This document shows positions 6,805 to 14,928 of a stretch of DNA of 24,060 nucleotides, piece by piece. Position 1 is the stretch's first letter. Each line of letters starts with the position of its first letter. Both the position numbers and the translations under genes were made by a program. The notes beneath the pieces were generated by a model. That model saw nothing but the letters and a program-made list of their open reading frames with translations. It searched no databases and had not been told where the DNA came from. This stretch comes from a virus: the IMG/VR virus record IMGVR_UViG_3300043403_000041, positions 1-24,060 of that record, one strand, 5' to 3'.

Positions 6805-8321
6805 GCGGGATAGATCGCGAAGCGCAAGACGCGCCAGATGTTGGGGGGCGAGGTGACAGCCGCGGGGACGGTCGGTTCAAGAGGCAACGTGTAGGCAGTC
6901 GACCCGTTCAGGGCGAAGAAGCTCGGAGATACAATCTCGCTGTGCGCGTCGTGCATCGCCGAGACTAGGTCGATCGTGATGCCGCTGGGGTAGCCGTCGA
7001 TCGTGCGCGGGTGACGGTACGCTCGAGGCAGCACAACCGCGTCCGAGGTCTTCTCGCCCGGGGCAAGCCTCGCGATCAGGGATTGGAAAGTGTCGCTGTA
7101 ACTGTCGCCGCGCTCGAGACCAGGGCTGACGTAGTCGCCCGCGATGATGCCGTCGAAGGCCGCGTCGAGCTTCACCGTCACGTTGTAGGGTCCGCCGCCT
7201 GTCGAGGTGTAGGACACGACGCGAGCCGTTCGCACCTTGCGGGCATCGCTGTCGAAGATGTGAATGATGGTCTTGCCAGCGGTCGGCAGCGTCGTCGTGC
7301 TGTTGATCGTGAAGGTCGACGCGTTGACCACCGTGGTCACGACGGTCGCGCCGCCAGCGAGGCACAGCGGCCAGCGGTCTGCCGAGTCATTGATCCACCC
7401 GCCACCCTGCCCACCGCTCGACAGCGGGAGCGGGAGCGTTGCCTTGATCGACACGCTGAGATCTTCCTCGGCCGCGACGGTCACAACCGCATCCGAGAAC
7501 TCGGGCGCCTCAAGCAAAAGCTTGGTGACCACCACGGTCGTCAGCGCCGTGGAACCCTCGCGCGCGTAGTCGTTGGCTCGGTTGCCCTCGACCGTGTAGG
7601 CCGCGTGCATCGTGGCCGGTCCTTGCGCGCAGGGGTAGACGTACGCCGCCTGAACTGAGCGCGTAGAGTCCTCGACCCACCGCTTGACATGCGCCCAGCT
7701 TCCGCCGTTCTGCGGGTTGCGCAGTCGGTCGAGCAGCTTCCGGCGAAGGCTCGAGTCGGTGTCGGCGTTCTTGCCAAACTGAAGCCCGCCCGCTCCGACA
7801 ACGCACGTCGCAGCGCTGCCCGAAGGCGGCGACGTCCAAGACATGATCTCGCCCGCGTCGAGGTTCGTGCTCTCGCCGAGGTCGACGCCGATCACGACGA
7901 TGTTCTGGCCGTTGCTCGCCACGGTCGCAGACACGACGCGGTAGCGCTTGCCGGTCTTGTCGCTCGTCAGTTCCTGGCCCGTCGCGTAGGTGACGGTGCC
8001 GGTGCAAGACACGACGATGTTGCCCGTAGCGCCCGCGCCGCTGGACTTCTCAACGCCAAACGTCGCGCACAGCCGAGCGAGGTCGTCGCCCGTCGCGGTG
8101 TCCGGCATCGTGGCGTCTTCGCCCGCGCGGTTGTTGGCGAACAAGATGCCCATGGCACCGGCAACCATGTTGCACGTTGCCCAGCGGTTCGAGCCCTTCG
8201 AGGTTGCGGCGATGGCATCCGAGGCGGGGTAGCCGTTGGCGACGAGGTGACGCCTGTGGAACCTCAGCCCGTCTTCAGCGACGCTTGCGATCGTCGGATA
8301 TTCGCTCGTGGTGATCGTCAT
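6801..8321 (-). CDS. Baseplate assembly protein J (Mu gp47-like)
   Basis: This 506-residue protein probably forms the baseplate wedge. The N-terminal half carries features usual for the baseplate J family: an Ala-rich helix, then ATMPDTATGDDLARLCATFGV, then a beta section with TYATGQELTSDKTGKRYRVV. The middle FGKNADTDSSLRRKLLDRLR matches the family's conserved D....R..ll.r region, followed by GSWAHVKRWVEDSTRSVQAA. The start at 8321 (MTITTSEYP) is chosen because ATG overlaps the gpW stop as ATGA and follows a GAAGG ribosome site. A much longer upstream reading is an antisense shadow. An extra beta insertion near residues 330-410 may explain the large size. Confidence 0.87.
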   Translation of the reverse strand: MTITTSEYPTIASVAEDGLRFHRRHLVANGYPASDAIAATSKGSNRWATCNMVAGAMGILFANNRAGEDATMPDTATGDDLARLCATFGVEKSSGAGATGNIVVSCTGTVTYATGQELTSDKTGKRYRVVSATVASNGQNIVVIGVDLGESTNLDAGEIMSWTSPPSGSAATCVVGAGGLQFGKNADTDSSLRRKLLDRLRNPQNGGSWAHVKRWVEDSTRSVQAAYVYPCAQGPATMHAAYTVEGNRANDYAREGSTALTTVVVTKLLLEAPEFSDAVVTVAAEEDLSVSIKATLPLPLSSGGQGGGWINDSADRWPLCLAGGATVVTTVVNASTFTINSTTTLPTAGKTIIHIFDSDARKVRTARVVSYTSTGGGPYNVTVKLDAAFDGIIAGDYVSPGLERGDSYSDTFQSLIARLAPGEKTSDAVVLPRAYRHPRTIDGYPSGITIDLVSAMHDAHSEIVSPSFFALNGSTAYTLPLEPTVPAAVTSPPNIWRVLRFAIYPA

Positions 8322-8797
8322 TGTAGGGGCGCCTTCGTGTTGCGTGTGACGCGCGAGCTGACGTCGACCCAATCGACCGCACGGAGCAGCGTGCCGCGCG
8401 GGTCGGTCTCGATGACGACGCCCAGGAGCTCGATTGCGCCCGTGCTCGTCAGGTGCGCGAGCGCGTTCTCTGTGTGGCGTCGCACGGTGTCGATCGCGTT
8501 GGCCGGGAGTTTGGTCAGGTTGAGTGTACGGTCGCCGAACGTCGCATCCCAAGGGAGCGACCCGAACGGCTGCGACAGAGCCAACAGCACGCGTTGCTCG
8601 GTCGCTGTGATCGCGTAGTGTTTGCCCTCGTCGTCGAGTGCGTAGTCGCGCGTCACCGGGTCAATCGACTCGGCGGCGACAACGTCAACGCTCTGCTGAT
8701 ACCCTGCGCCACCGGGCACAGGGAGGCCGACAGGCGTGCCGAGGCCAGCCGAGCCAAGGCCCGCGGGCATGTTTCCAGCACCTTGCGTGTAGGGCAT
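8318..8797 (-). CDS. Baseplate protein W (gp25/Mu gp46-like)
   Basis: This 159-residue protein is a wedge component of the GPW/gp25 family. After a Gly/Pro-rich N-terminus (MPYTQGAGNMPAGLGSAGLG) comes the typical core: ATEQRVLLALSQPFGSLPWD, followed by FGDRTLNLTKLPANAIDTVR, a helix (HTENALAHL), then ELLGVVIETDPRGTLLRAVD. The family normally has an initial D..G.. strand, a helix with conserved Arg/Leu, a short FGS(x)L turn, and C-terminal strands; all are in order here. The neighbours, a spike upstream and gpJ downstream, fit. The 45-residue N-terminal extension is longer than usual. Confidence 0.87.
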   Translation of the reverse strand: MPYTQGAGNMPAGLGSAGLGTPVGLPVPGGAGYQQSVDVVAAESIDPVTRDYALDDEGKHYAITATEQRVLLALSQPFGSLPWDATFGDRTLNLTKLPANAIDTVRRHTENALAHLTSTGAIELLGVVIETDPRGTLLRAVDWVDVSSRVTRNTKAPLQ

Positions 8798-9112
8798 TCA
8801 GATCAGGTCGAGAGGGCAGGCGGGCAACGACGGAAGTTTGAAACCGGGAAGCTTGGGCGGAAGGCTGATGCTCGGGAGCGAGGGCAGGCCGACGCCGGGG
8901 ATGCGCAGGCTGAAGCTCGGCAACGACGGCAGCTTGAAGCCCGGAAGCTTCGGAGGGAGCGAGATCGAAGGCAGGCTCGGCAGGGCGATGCCAGGCAGTC
9001 GCAACGAGAACGACGGCAGCAACGGAAGCTTGAAACCGGGCAGCTTCGGGGGCAGCGCAATCGATGGCAACGAGGGCAGGCCAATGCCTGGGATGCGGCA
9101 GCGCGTCGCCAT
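8798..9112 (-). CDS. Leu/Pro repeat protein of the spike region
   Basis: This 104-residue protein is almost entirely three tandem 32-residue repeats at residues 6-37, 38-69 and 70-97 (the last shortened). Each contains RIPGIGLPSLPSI, then LPPKLPGFKLP, then LPSFSL. Nearly every second or third residue is Pro and the spacing (LPxLP, LPPKLP) suggests an extended rod or polyproline-type fold, not a globular enzyme. Its ATG overlaps the spike stop (TGATG) and it ends one base before the gpW start. A role as spike-tip, needle or hub-binding rod is inferred from position. No known domain was recognised. The alternate frames also stay open through the repeat, but only this frame has the coupled start. 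Confidence 0.75.
   Translation of the reverse strand: MATRCRIPGIGLPSLPSIALPPKLPGFKLPLLPSFSLRLPGIALPSLPSISLPPKLPGFKLPSLPSFSLRIPGVGLPSLPSISLPPKLPGFKLPSLPACPLDLI
8812..9097. repeat. Three tandem 96-bp repeats encoding Leu/Pro modules
   Basis: The DNA behind residues 6-101 of the Leu/Pro protein consists of three approximate 96-bp direct repeats. The third is shortened and diverges at the end. The copies differ at several positions, many of them synonymous or conservative (IPGIG, LPGIA, IPGVG), so the array is older than the perfect 42-bp array at the left edge. Confidence 0.85.
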
Positions 9113-9768
9113 CAGACGAGGATATTCGGGGCGGGTTTCACGACGCCAGATGCCGGGGCAAACGTCAGCGGGACCGCAGCGGTTGTGCCAAGGCCAACGA
9201 CGCCACAGCGCACGAAGCCCTGTTGCGCCACGACCTGAAACACCTTCTCACCAAGGACCATCTGCTCGCCGCCCTTGGTCGTGAACGTCAGGCCATCGGG
9301 CCCGAGCGTCAGGATACAGTCAGGGGTGAAGAGGGAGATCGTGCCGTCCTTGTTGATCCCGATGCCGCTGTCGGCGCTCGCGCCCTGGTGAAGCATCGCG
9401 ATCGATCCGTCAGCATTGGCCCGAAGCGCGGCGTTTCCGGTCGGGGCAGCGAAGGCCGCATCGCCCTCGTTCAGCGCGCCGATCGCCTTGTTGATTCGCG
9501 GGTCTTGCGTCGCGATGACGTGGGCCTGTCCGCCGATGTCGATTGTGAGCGCCTGACACTTGCCAGCGGCGCTCGGAGGCGCGGGACGATAGGCAACGCA
9601 GCCCATGCCCCAAACGGGCGCCTTGGTGGCGTCTGCGCCGTCAGGCTCGCCGACCTCGCGAAGCGACACGGTGACCGTCTCGGTCTTGCCGCCGGTGTCA
9701 GCGTCGCCCCAAACGGAGGCGAACACGTCGGAGAAATCGAACACGCTGCCGATGTTGCGCGCGCCCAT
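9112..9768 (-). CDS. Baseplate spike/puncturing protein (Mu gp45-like)
   Basis: This 218-residue protein is placed as the central spike under the tail tube. It starts MGARNIGSVFDFSDVF at 9768, where ATG overlaps the previous stop (TGATG); longer readings upstream are shadows. Residues about 75-218 contain repeated short beta strands separated by Gly and Asp turns: ALRANADGSIAMLHQGASAD, GIGINKDGTISLFTPDCILT and LGPDGLTFTTKGGEQMVLGE. These are typical of the triple-stranded beta-helix of phage spikes. An HxH iron site of the Mu spike tip is not evident. Identification rests on composition and position between gpP-like and gpW-like genes. Confidence 0.7.
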   Translation of the reverse strand: MGARNIGSVFDFSDVFASVWGDADTGGKTETVTVSLREVGEPDGADATKAPVWGMGCVAYRPAPPSAAGKCQALTIDIGGQAHVIATQDPRINKAIGALNEGDAAFAAPTGNAALRANADGSIAMLHQGASADSGIGINKDGTISLFTPDCILTLGPDGLTFTTKGGEQMVLGEKVFQVVAQQGFVRCGVVGLGTTAAVPLTFAPASGVVKPAPNILV

Positions 9769-11039
9769 CAGTTGCCCTTCGCGCTCTCGGGGTTGATCCA
9801 GTTGGAGATGTACGCGGCCTCGCTTGGTGCGGGTTGGCCGTCGTACTTCTGCACAGACTGAAGCGCTTTCTTGTAGTCTTCGATCGGAGTGGGTGGCGAC
9901 TCGGTCAATAGGTACTCGAGAATCAGCGCGTTGGCCGGGAGAAGCTTCAGATCGGTTGTTGTGCCGCTGCCCCGGTCTTTGCGGAGCGTGCGCGACTCGA
10001 CCCACATCGGGCCACCGACGCCCGCGCGCTCGTCGTCAAGCTTGACCACGGTGTCGACGTTGTAGATCGCACCCGTCGACGCGTTGGAAAAGCCGCGCGT
10101 TTTGCACGAGTAGGTCAGGAAGTCTTTCATCGCCTTGCCGACGATGTACGCCGCCACGCTGTCGCAGTGCTCTTTGCTGCTCGACTCGTCGTCTTTCGCG
10201 TAGAACGGCACGAAGTTTCCCGAAGTGTTGGGGCTGTTGTCGTAGAAGCCGATCATCTTGGACTTCGGACCAGGCTTGCCGTCCTTGCCGCGAACCCAAA
10301 CGTGAGACGGCACGCCGGTCACGTCGACCGTGCTTTCGGCGCTCAGGATGTTGTTTGCCGAGCGGTCACCCGTGATGCGGTTCACCAAGTCGTAACTCGG
10401 CGACTGCTCATACTCGGGGCCGCTCAACACAACGCCTTTGCCGTCAGGCTGAAACCACATGTGAAGCCCGACACGGTGAAGGATGCGCATCAGGTACCCA
10501 AACGCGCCCTCGTTGTCGTGGGGTCGGATGTTCTCGAGCTTGTCTGTCAGCTTCTTGCGGCGCTTCGTGGTCTTGGTCTTGATCGCCTTGCCGACGCACA
10601 ACTCGCGCCCAGCGTTGAAGCTGTCGAAGATGGCGTAGTCGTAGCCGAACTGCTCTTTGCAAACCTTCTCGACCAACTGCTCGACCGTCATCTTGTCGCC
10701 GACTTGCATCCGCGGATCCACGTTGCCGCGGACCATGCGCGAGAGGCCATCGGAACCGGCGACGCTGATCTTGGTGCCGCTGTGCCCGTCGTAGGAAACC
10801 GACACGCGGTCGATGAAGCCCGAGCACTGCGGTTGGTCGTTCACGTACACGACGAAGCCATCACCGTGCCGCAGTTCGCGAACGAGGTCGAAGCGCGTTT
10901 CATCCGCGCCGACGTCGAGCTTGACCGTCTGACACGGCGTCAGGAAGTCGTCGCTCAGTTCCATCGACGTCCACGCCGAAAACTCTCGACCGGCGAGCGC
11001 GGTGACCAATGTCACCTTGTCGAGCTCGGGAGCGGTCAC
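9768..11039 (-). CDS. Baseplate hub protein, late control D / Mu gpP-like
   Basis: This 423-residue protein is the probable hub linking tail tube and spike. The N-terminal part has the DDFLTPCQTVKLDVG and GDGFVVYVNDQPQCSGFIDR strands seen in gpD/gpP hub proteins, then YDGHSGTKISVAGSDGLSRM and a helical VEQLVEKVCKEQFGYD. A Lys-rich loop (KTKTTKRRKK) precedes YLMRILHRVGLHMWFQPDGK, a hallmark of the second hub domain. The start is set at GTG 11039, which overlaps the gpN stop as GTGA; the frame extends further upstream with an ATG, but that part is antisense-like and overlaps gpN. No strong Shine-Dalgarno is present, so coupling is likely. Confidence 0.85.
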   Translation of the reverse strand: MTAPELDKVTLVTALAGREFSAWTSMELSDDFLTPCQTVKLDVGADETRFDLVRELRHGDGFVVYVNDQPQCSGFIDRVSVSYDGHSGTKISVAGSDGLSRMVRGNVDPRMQVGDKMTVEQLVEKVCKEQFGYDYAIFDSFNAGRELCVGKAIKTKTTKRRKKLTDKLENIRPHDNEGAFGYLMRILHRVGLHMWFQPDGKGVVLSGPEYEQSPSYDLVNRITGDRSANNILSAESTVDVTGVPSHVWVRGKDGKPGPKSKMIGFYDNSPNTSGNFVPFYAKDDESSSKEHCDSVAAYIVGKAMKDFLTYSCKTRGFSNASTGAIYNVDTVVKLDDERAGVGGPMWVESRTLRKDRGSGTTTDLKLLPANALILEYLLTESPPTPIEDYKKALQSVQKYDGQPAPSEAAYISNWINPESAKGN

Positions 11040-11950
11040 GCGAAGATAAAAACGGTCGTGTTGCGGGCGATGCGCGGCTTGCTGGCGGCGCGCGGGTTCA
11101 GGCGAAGGAAGTCGTCGAGGCCCATCCCGAAGAAGCTGGCGACGGTGTCTGCCGCCGCGTCGTTCTGCGTGACGGCTTGGGTGATCGGCTTGCCCTTGCT
11201 CGTGACCGTCAGCGACAGGTTCAGGAGCGCATCGGAGCACCGCGAGAGCGAGCGAAGCGCCTTCGCCACGTTCGGATCTGAGCCAAGCTCGCCAACGCTG
11301 GTGAGCGTGTCGGCGAACTGCTCGAAGCCACCGATGGCGGTATCGATTGCTGCGCCCACGTTGCCTATCCCGCGCTTGAACTGGTCGACGCTGCCCGAGA
11401 GGGCCTTCATCGATTCAAGGGCCGAAGGGCTGAGGCTCTCGGGGTACGTCGGCACGGGTGAGACGTCGGCGCACGCGGCGTCGAGGTCGGCAGCGCCAGC
11501 CAATGCCGCAGCCATCGGCGAAGCCTTGTTGAAGATCTCGTTCGACTCTTCTTCGTCGCTGGTCTCCACGAACGAGACCTCGACGTCGACGCCGTCGCGC
11601 CTGTTGGGGTCCCACTTGGTCGAGCACGAGACACACTTGACCTTGAGGTTCCCCAGCGTGGGGTGATTGAGAACGCCCGTTGTGCGGTCGGCACACGCGG
11701 CGATGAACTTCTGCCAGCGGGTCGGGAAGAGAACGTCTTTCTCGCCCGCGATGCCGTTGCGGAAGAGCGCCGTGAACTGGTGCTTGGAAGGGTTGCGCCC
11801 GGTACCCTCGATGAAGCCCGCGTCACGATCGGGGTACAGGTGCGCCGCGTGGCCTTGGTCAAACGAGAAGTCCCAATTGGTCGGGACGAACTCGATTCCG
11901 CGAAACGCTGGGATGAGCAGGTTCCGCGCGACGTTGATCTTGGATGCCAT
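11036..11950 (-). CDS. Tail/baseplate protein of DNA-circularization family (Mu gpN-like) with LysM-like end
   Basis: This 304-residue protein belongs by pattern to the DNA_circ_N family, a tail-hub protein despite the name. Residues about 8-60 (NLLIPAFRGIEFVPTNWDFS, then HLYPDRDAGFIEGTGRNPSK) match the family opening FRGV.F......GRR...HEYP.RD..Y.EDLGR. The middle contains WDPNRRDGVDVEVSFVE. A helical segment follows, and the end (residues about 262-304) looks like a degenerate LysM motif: DTVASFFGMGLDDFLRLNPR then RNTTVFIF. LysM-like ends are common on tail hub proteins. It follows the tape measure by one base. Confidence 0.85.
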   Translation of the reverse strand: MASKINVARNLLIPAFRGIEFVPTNWDFSFDQGHAAHLYPDRDAGFIEGTGRNPSKHQFTALFRNGIAGEKDVLFPTRWQKFIAACADRTTGVLNHPTLGNLKVKCVSCSTKWDPNRRDGVDVEVSFVETSDEEESNEIFNKASPMAAALAGAADLDAACADVSPVPTYPESLSPSALESMKALSGSVDQFKRGIGNVGAAIDTAIGGFEQFADTLTSVGELGSDPNVAKALRSLSRCSDALLNLSLTVTSKGKPITQAVTQNDAAADTVASFFGMGLDDFLRLNPRAASKPRIARNTTVFIFA

Positions 11951-11951
11951 G

Positions 11952-14228
11952 TCAGCCGCCCGGAGGAAGTTGCGCCGCTGGGCCTTGACCCGGTGCGCCG
12001 CGGATGTCGGCCGCGTTGGTGACGATGACGTTCATCACTTGGCCCGCCATGTCCATCTTGGTCGGCTTGGCCATCGCAGCGTCGAGTCTGCCGAGAGCGT
12101 CCAGCAACGCGGGGTTGTCTTGCGATGCCTCTTGGGCACCGTTGACGCCCTGGAAGATTCCGCGGGCCATCGCGACCGGTGGAAGCATGGACAGCGCGTC
12201 ACCAGCCGAAGGAAGCTGGCCCTTTGAAAGCGAGTTGTACGTGCCGCGAAAGCCAGCCGTGAGTCCGTCGAGTGCCGGGTCTGCGCCGGTGCTTTCCATC
12301 ATCTGCACCTTGAGAGCGTCGGCCCGCTTGCGGTCTTCGGCTGTTGCGGTGCCGTTGCCGAACTTCTGTGAAAGGTTGATCGCCTCGGATGCCATCGCGG
12401 TTTTACCGTCGCGCAGTCCGTCAAGTTCTTTCTCGTACTGTCCAGCGGCGACAGCCCCAGCGGCGACACCGGCCACCGCGGCGAGTGCGACGCCGCCAAT
12501 CATGCCAGCCTTGCCGCCCGCCCCACCAACACCGCCCGGTGCGCCGCCATTCACATTGACGACGCCAGCGTTGACCGTGGCGGTCGCGGTTTTGAAGATG
12601 CTGTCGAGCAACCCCGAGCCGAGCCGACCGATGAGCGCTTGCGCGCCACCAGCCGCCGCGCCGAGCGCAAGGATTGAAGCCGCCGCGGTCTTGGGTGACT
12701 CGGTCGCGAACTTCGTCACGCTGATGATGGCTTCCGACAGCTTCGCAAACTCTGGGATGGCCTTCGCCAACACAGGCATCAGCTCGTCGCTCATCTTGGC
12801 GCTGAACTGTTCCATTGAAACCGCGATCTTTTTCGACGCGGTGTCCATGATGGTGGCGGCTTCTTGCTGGACCTCGGCCTGCGTCATCGACGTTTCCTCG
12901 AAGCCCGAAACCATCTTCTTCATGGCCTCGGCGCCGCCCTTCTTGCCGCCGCCCGACTTCCACTCGTTCAGCATCTTGCCAAACAGTGCTTGCGATTGCA
13001 TGCCGAAGGCCGGATCGATCTTGGTGACGTCTCCGTTGGTCTTGTTGAAGATGTCCGCCATCTGCTCGGTCGCGTCGATGCGCTCGACCTCGCCCTTGGC
13101 GTTCTTGCGGGTGGTCTTCACACCCATCTTCTTGATCACTGCCTCGTGAGAGCCGAGGTCGTTGTAGAGGTTGCGCGCCGCCGTGACTGCGTCGTCTGCG
13201 TTCTTTGCGCCGCCCGCTCTCGCAAGCTGGATGTACGCCGACGCTTGGCGCGCCCGGTGCTCGCCACTGCCCTCGAAACTCCCGGCCTGGTTCGCGCCCA
13301 TGACGGCACCAACACCAGCGGCCATGTCGCGGCTATTGATGTTGCCCTTTTTGCCAGCAGCGGCGATCGACCGCATGATCTCCATTTGCTTCTTGGAGTC
13401 GGTGATCCCGTTGTTCGTCATCTCCGCAGAGATGAGCGCCCAATCTTCCATCTTTGCGCCGGTCGCGACGCTGAGCTGAGACACTTCCTCAAGGCTCCCG
13501 AGGAACGCATCAAGGCCCGCTTTGCCGCCGCCAGAACCGGCCGCGACGCCCATCGCGTCGATGACACTCCCGGCGCTGATGCCAGTCTTTCCGGCGACGC
13601 CCTGCGCCTGCTTGACGATCGCGCCGGTGTCCATGAAGGCCGCGCCCTTCTCGTGCACGTCGGCCGCGAGGGTCGCCGCCTTCGAGTCGAGGTCAATGCG
13701 ACCCTTCACGGCCTCGATGATTCCAGCCGTGCCCACTGCGCCGCCCACAATGCCCCCGACAACCGCCCCGGCACCAAGAACGCGACGGACACCGCTACCG
13801 GCGCCCTCGACTCCAGCACGGCCCATCGCCGCGCCACCGTGCGCGCGGTCGATCTTGGACGCCTCGGAAGCCGCGCGCCGCTGTGCGCTGGCCCTCTCTC
13901 GGCCCTCTTTGGCAATGAGCGCCGACCGCTCGCGCGACGCCGCCTTTTCGATTGCGACCTGTGCCTTCGCCTCGGCAGCTGTCGCCGCCGTCGCTTGCTT
14001 CGCCGCATCCTTCACAGCGCCCGCAGCCGCCTTCGCCGCCGCAATCTTCGCCGCGGTCGCTTGCTTGGCCAACGCCATGCTCGCCTGTGCCGCCCTGCGC
14101 TCTTCCGCAAGGCCAGCCGCTGCGCCTTCCTTCGCGGCCTTCTTGGCCTCGGCGACGATGCCACGGAGCGACCGAGCGACCGCGGACGGATCACCGATCC
14201 GAAAGTCGATCTTGACGGTTGCGGCCAT
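11952..14228 (-). CDS. Tail tape measure protein
   Basis: This 758-residue protein sets tail length by spanning the tail lumen. Residues about 15-140 are Ala, Lys and Glu-rich coiled coil. A Gly-rich hydrophobic region (AGAVVGGIVGGAVGTAGIIE) lies at about 152-171. The central section (AGSVIDAMGVAAGSGGGKAG, LISAEMTNNGITDSKK, RDMAAGVGAVMGANQAGSFE) resembles the TP901-type tape measure core. The C-terminal third again has hydrophobic and helical stretches (GGVALAAVAGVAAGAVAAGQ). By the usual rule of about 0.15 nm per residue, the tail would be near 110 nm. The ATG at 14228 has no clear ribosome site and follows the end of the predicted frameshift frame by eight bases. Confidence 0.9.
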   Translation of the reverse strand: MAATVKIDFRIGDPSAVARSLRGIVAEAKKAAKEGAAAGLAEERRAAQASMALAKQATAAKIAAAKAAAGAVKDAAKQATAATAAEAKAQVAIEKAASRERSALIAKEGRERASAQRRAASEASKIDRAHGGAAMGRAGVEGAGSGVRRVLGAGAVVGGIVGGAVGTAGIIEAVKGRIDLDSKAATLAADVHEKGAAFMDTGAIVKQAQGVAGKTGISAGSVIDAMGVAAGSGGGKAGLDAFLGSLEEVSQLSVATGAKMEDWALISAEMTNNGITDSKKQMEIMRSIAAAGKKGNINSRDMAAGVGAVMGANQAGSFEGSGEHRARQASAYIQLARAGGAKNADDAVTAARNLYNDLGSHEAVIKKMGVKTTRKNAKGEVERIDATEQMADIFNKTNGDVTKIDPAFGMQSQALFGKMLNEWKSGGGKKGGAEAMKKMVSGFEETSMTQAEVQQEAATIMDTASKKIAVSMEQFSAKMSDELMPVLAKAIPEFAKLSEAIISVTKFATESPKTAAASILALGAAAGGAQALIGRLGSGLLDSIFKTATATVNAGVVNVNGGAPGGVGGAGGKAGMIGGVALAAVAGVAAGAVAAGQYEKELDGLRDGKTAMASEAINLSQKFGNGTATAEDRKRADALKVQMMESTGADPALDGLTAGFRGTYNSLSKGQLPSAGDALSMLPPVAMARGIFQGVNGAQEASQDNPALLDALGRLDAAMAKPTKMDMAGQVMNVIVTNAADIRGAPGQGPAAQLPPGG

Positions 14229-14236
14229 GGTCTAGG

Positions 14237-14928
14237 TCAGTCGTTTGGAAACATCTTGCGCACGGCCTTCATGGTCCCGAGCACAAGGATAAAGTCGGTG
14301 CTTGGCCAGTCGTAAGCCGGGCCTGTTCGGCCATAGACTTCGCGCAGAACTCGCACAGGGTCTCCAGCTGCCCGCGCGAGAAGTACGCGAAAGGGAACTC
14401 GCCGACCCCCGACGCGATCACATCAACCCACGCGCGCAACTCAGACTCTGAGAGGTCCGAAAGATTCGGATGAGTGCGGTCCACCATCGACGCGTAAGCG
14501 TTCAACAGCACACCCAACTCCTGCGGTGTGCAGTACTGCCGCACCTCAAGGATCCCGTGCTCGAAGAACGGGCGGTCTTGGCCGTTCTCTCCCGGTTCAG
14601 GATGGCGACAAGCAACCGCCAAGATCTCAGCACAGCGCGTGTTGTGCTCGAGCTCCTCGGGACGCCAAGGCAAAGCCTCGTCACCTATGGACGCCAAAAG
14701 GCGGGCTGTCTCACGTCTCGCGTTTGCGAGAGCGCTTTCAAGCTCGCCTTCTGTCAGCGCCCGCAGGCGCACTTGACACACAACTTTCCCCGCCTCGTCG
14801 AAGCGCGGGTAGTCGACCAGGGCGCTTTGGGGGCGCCCTCGGTCTATGAGTCTCCGAACCAGCTCGGAGGGTGGAACGTCGCGCGGTGGGGCGTTTCCTC
14901 CCCCCTGCCTCGCGAGCGGGTTTGTCAC
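14237..14928 (-). CDS. Predicted -1 frameshift product of the tail assembly chaperone
   Basis: A -1 slip at the heptamer CCCTTTC (14395 to 14389) would join the first 180 residues of the chaperone to about 50 residues in the -1 frame, giving about 230 residues and ending at TGA 14239-14237, just before the tape measure ATG. The extension ends with convincing protein-like sequence: YGRTGPAYDWPSTDFILVLG and then TMKAVRKMFPND. By hand count, 24 of its last 33 codons end in G or C, against 13 of 23 for the competing zero frame. Lambda G/GT and P2 E/E' use the same plan. The exact slip point is inferred. Confidence 0.6.
14269..14928 (-). CDS. Tail assembly chaperone (short, zero-frame product)
   Basis: This 219-residue protein lies between the tube and the tape measure genes, the invariable place of the tail assembly chaperone (lambda G, Mu gp41, P2 E). 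The N-terminal half has CQVRLRALTEGELESALANA, the usual VR.Lt..El..A pattern for this class. The start overlaps the tube stop as ATGA. After residue 180 a canonical slippery heptamer occurs in the right phase, and the -1 frame stays open past the zero-frame stop. The zero-frame C-terminus (ending PTLSLCSGP) has weaker codon bias in its last 23 codons. It probably works with a longer frameshift product to load the tape measure. Confidence 0.82.
   Translation of the reverse strand: MTNPLARQGGGNAPPRDVPPSELVRRLIDRGRPQSALVDYPRFDEAGKVVCQVRLRALTEGELESALANARRETARLLASIGDEALPWRPEELEHNTRCAEILAVACRHPEPGENGQDRPFFEHGILEVRQYCTPQELGVLLNAYASMVDRTHPNLSDLSESELRAWVDVIASGVGEFPFAYFSRGQLETLCEFCAKSMAEQARLTTGQAPTLSLCSGP
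14389..14395 (-). promoter_or_regulatory. Candidate -1 ribosomal slippery heptamer
   Basis: On the minus strand this reads C CCT TTC in the chaperone frame, an X XXY YYZ heptamer. It is the only such heptamer I find in the zero-frame codons from here to the zero-frame stop. The -1 frame has no stop between here and 14239. I see no strong downstream stem by eye. Confidence 0.55.

Noticed and set aside
8322-8552. Upstream extension of the gpJ-like frame
   Set aside because: The extra residues are Arg/His-rich and antisense-like within the gpW gene; ATG 8321 has an ATGA overlap and a ribosome site.
11036-11160. A true LysM cell-wall binding domain at the end of the gpN-like protein
   Set aside because: The segment is short and degenerate. 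I note it as LysM-like only; it may be a structural hub element.
10167-11666. Long plus-strand open frames (for example 10167-11666, 12864-14315, 18961-20343)
   Set aside because: They lie opposite recognisable phage genes on the minus strand, have Arg/Ala/Val-rich composition, and are explained by high G+C content.
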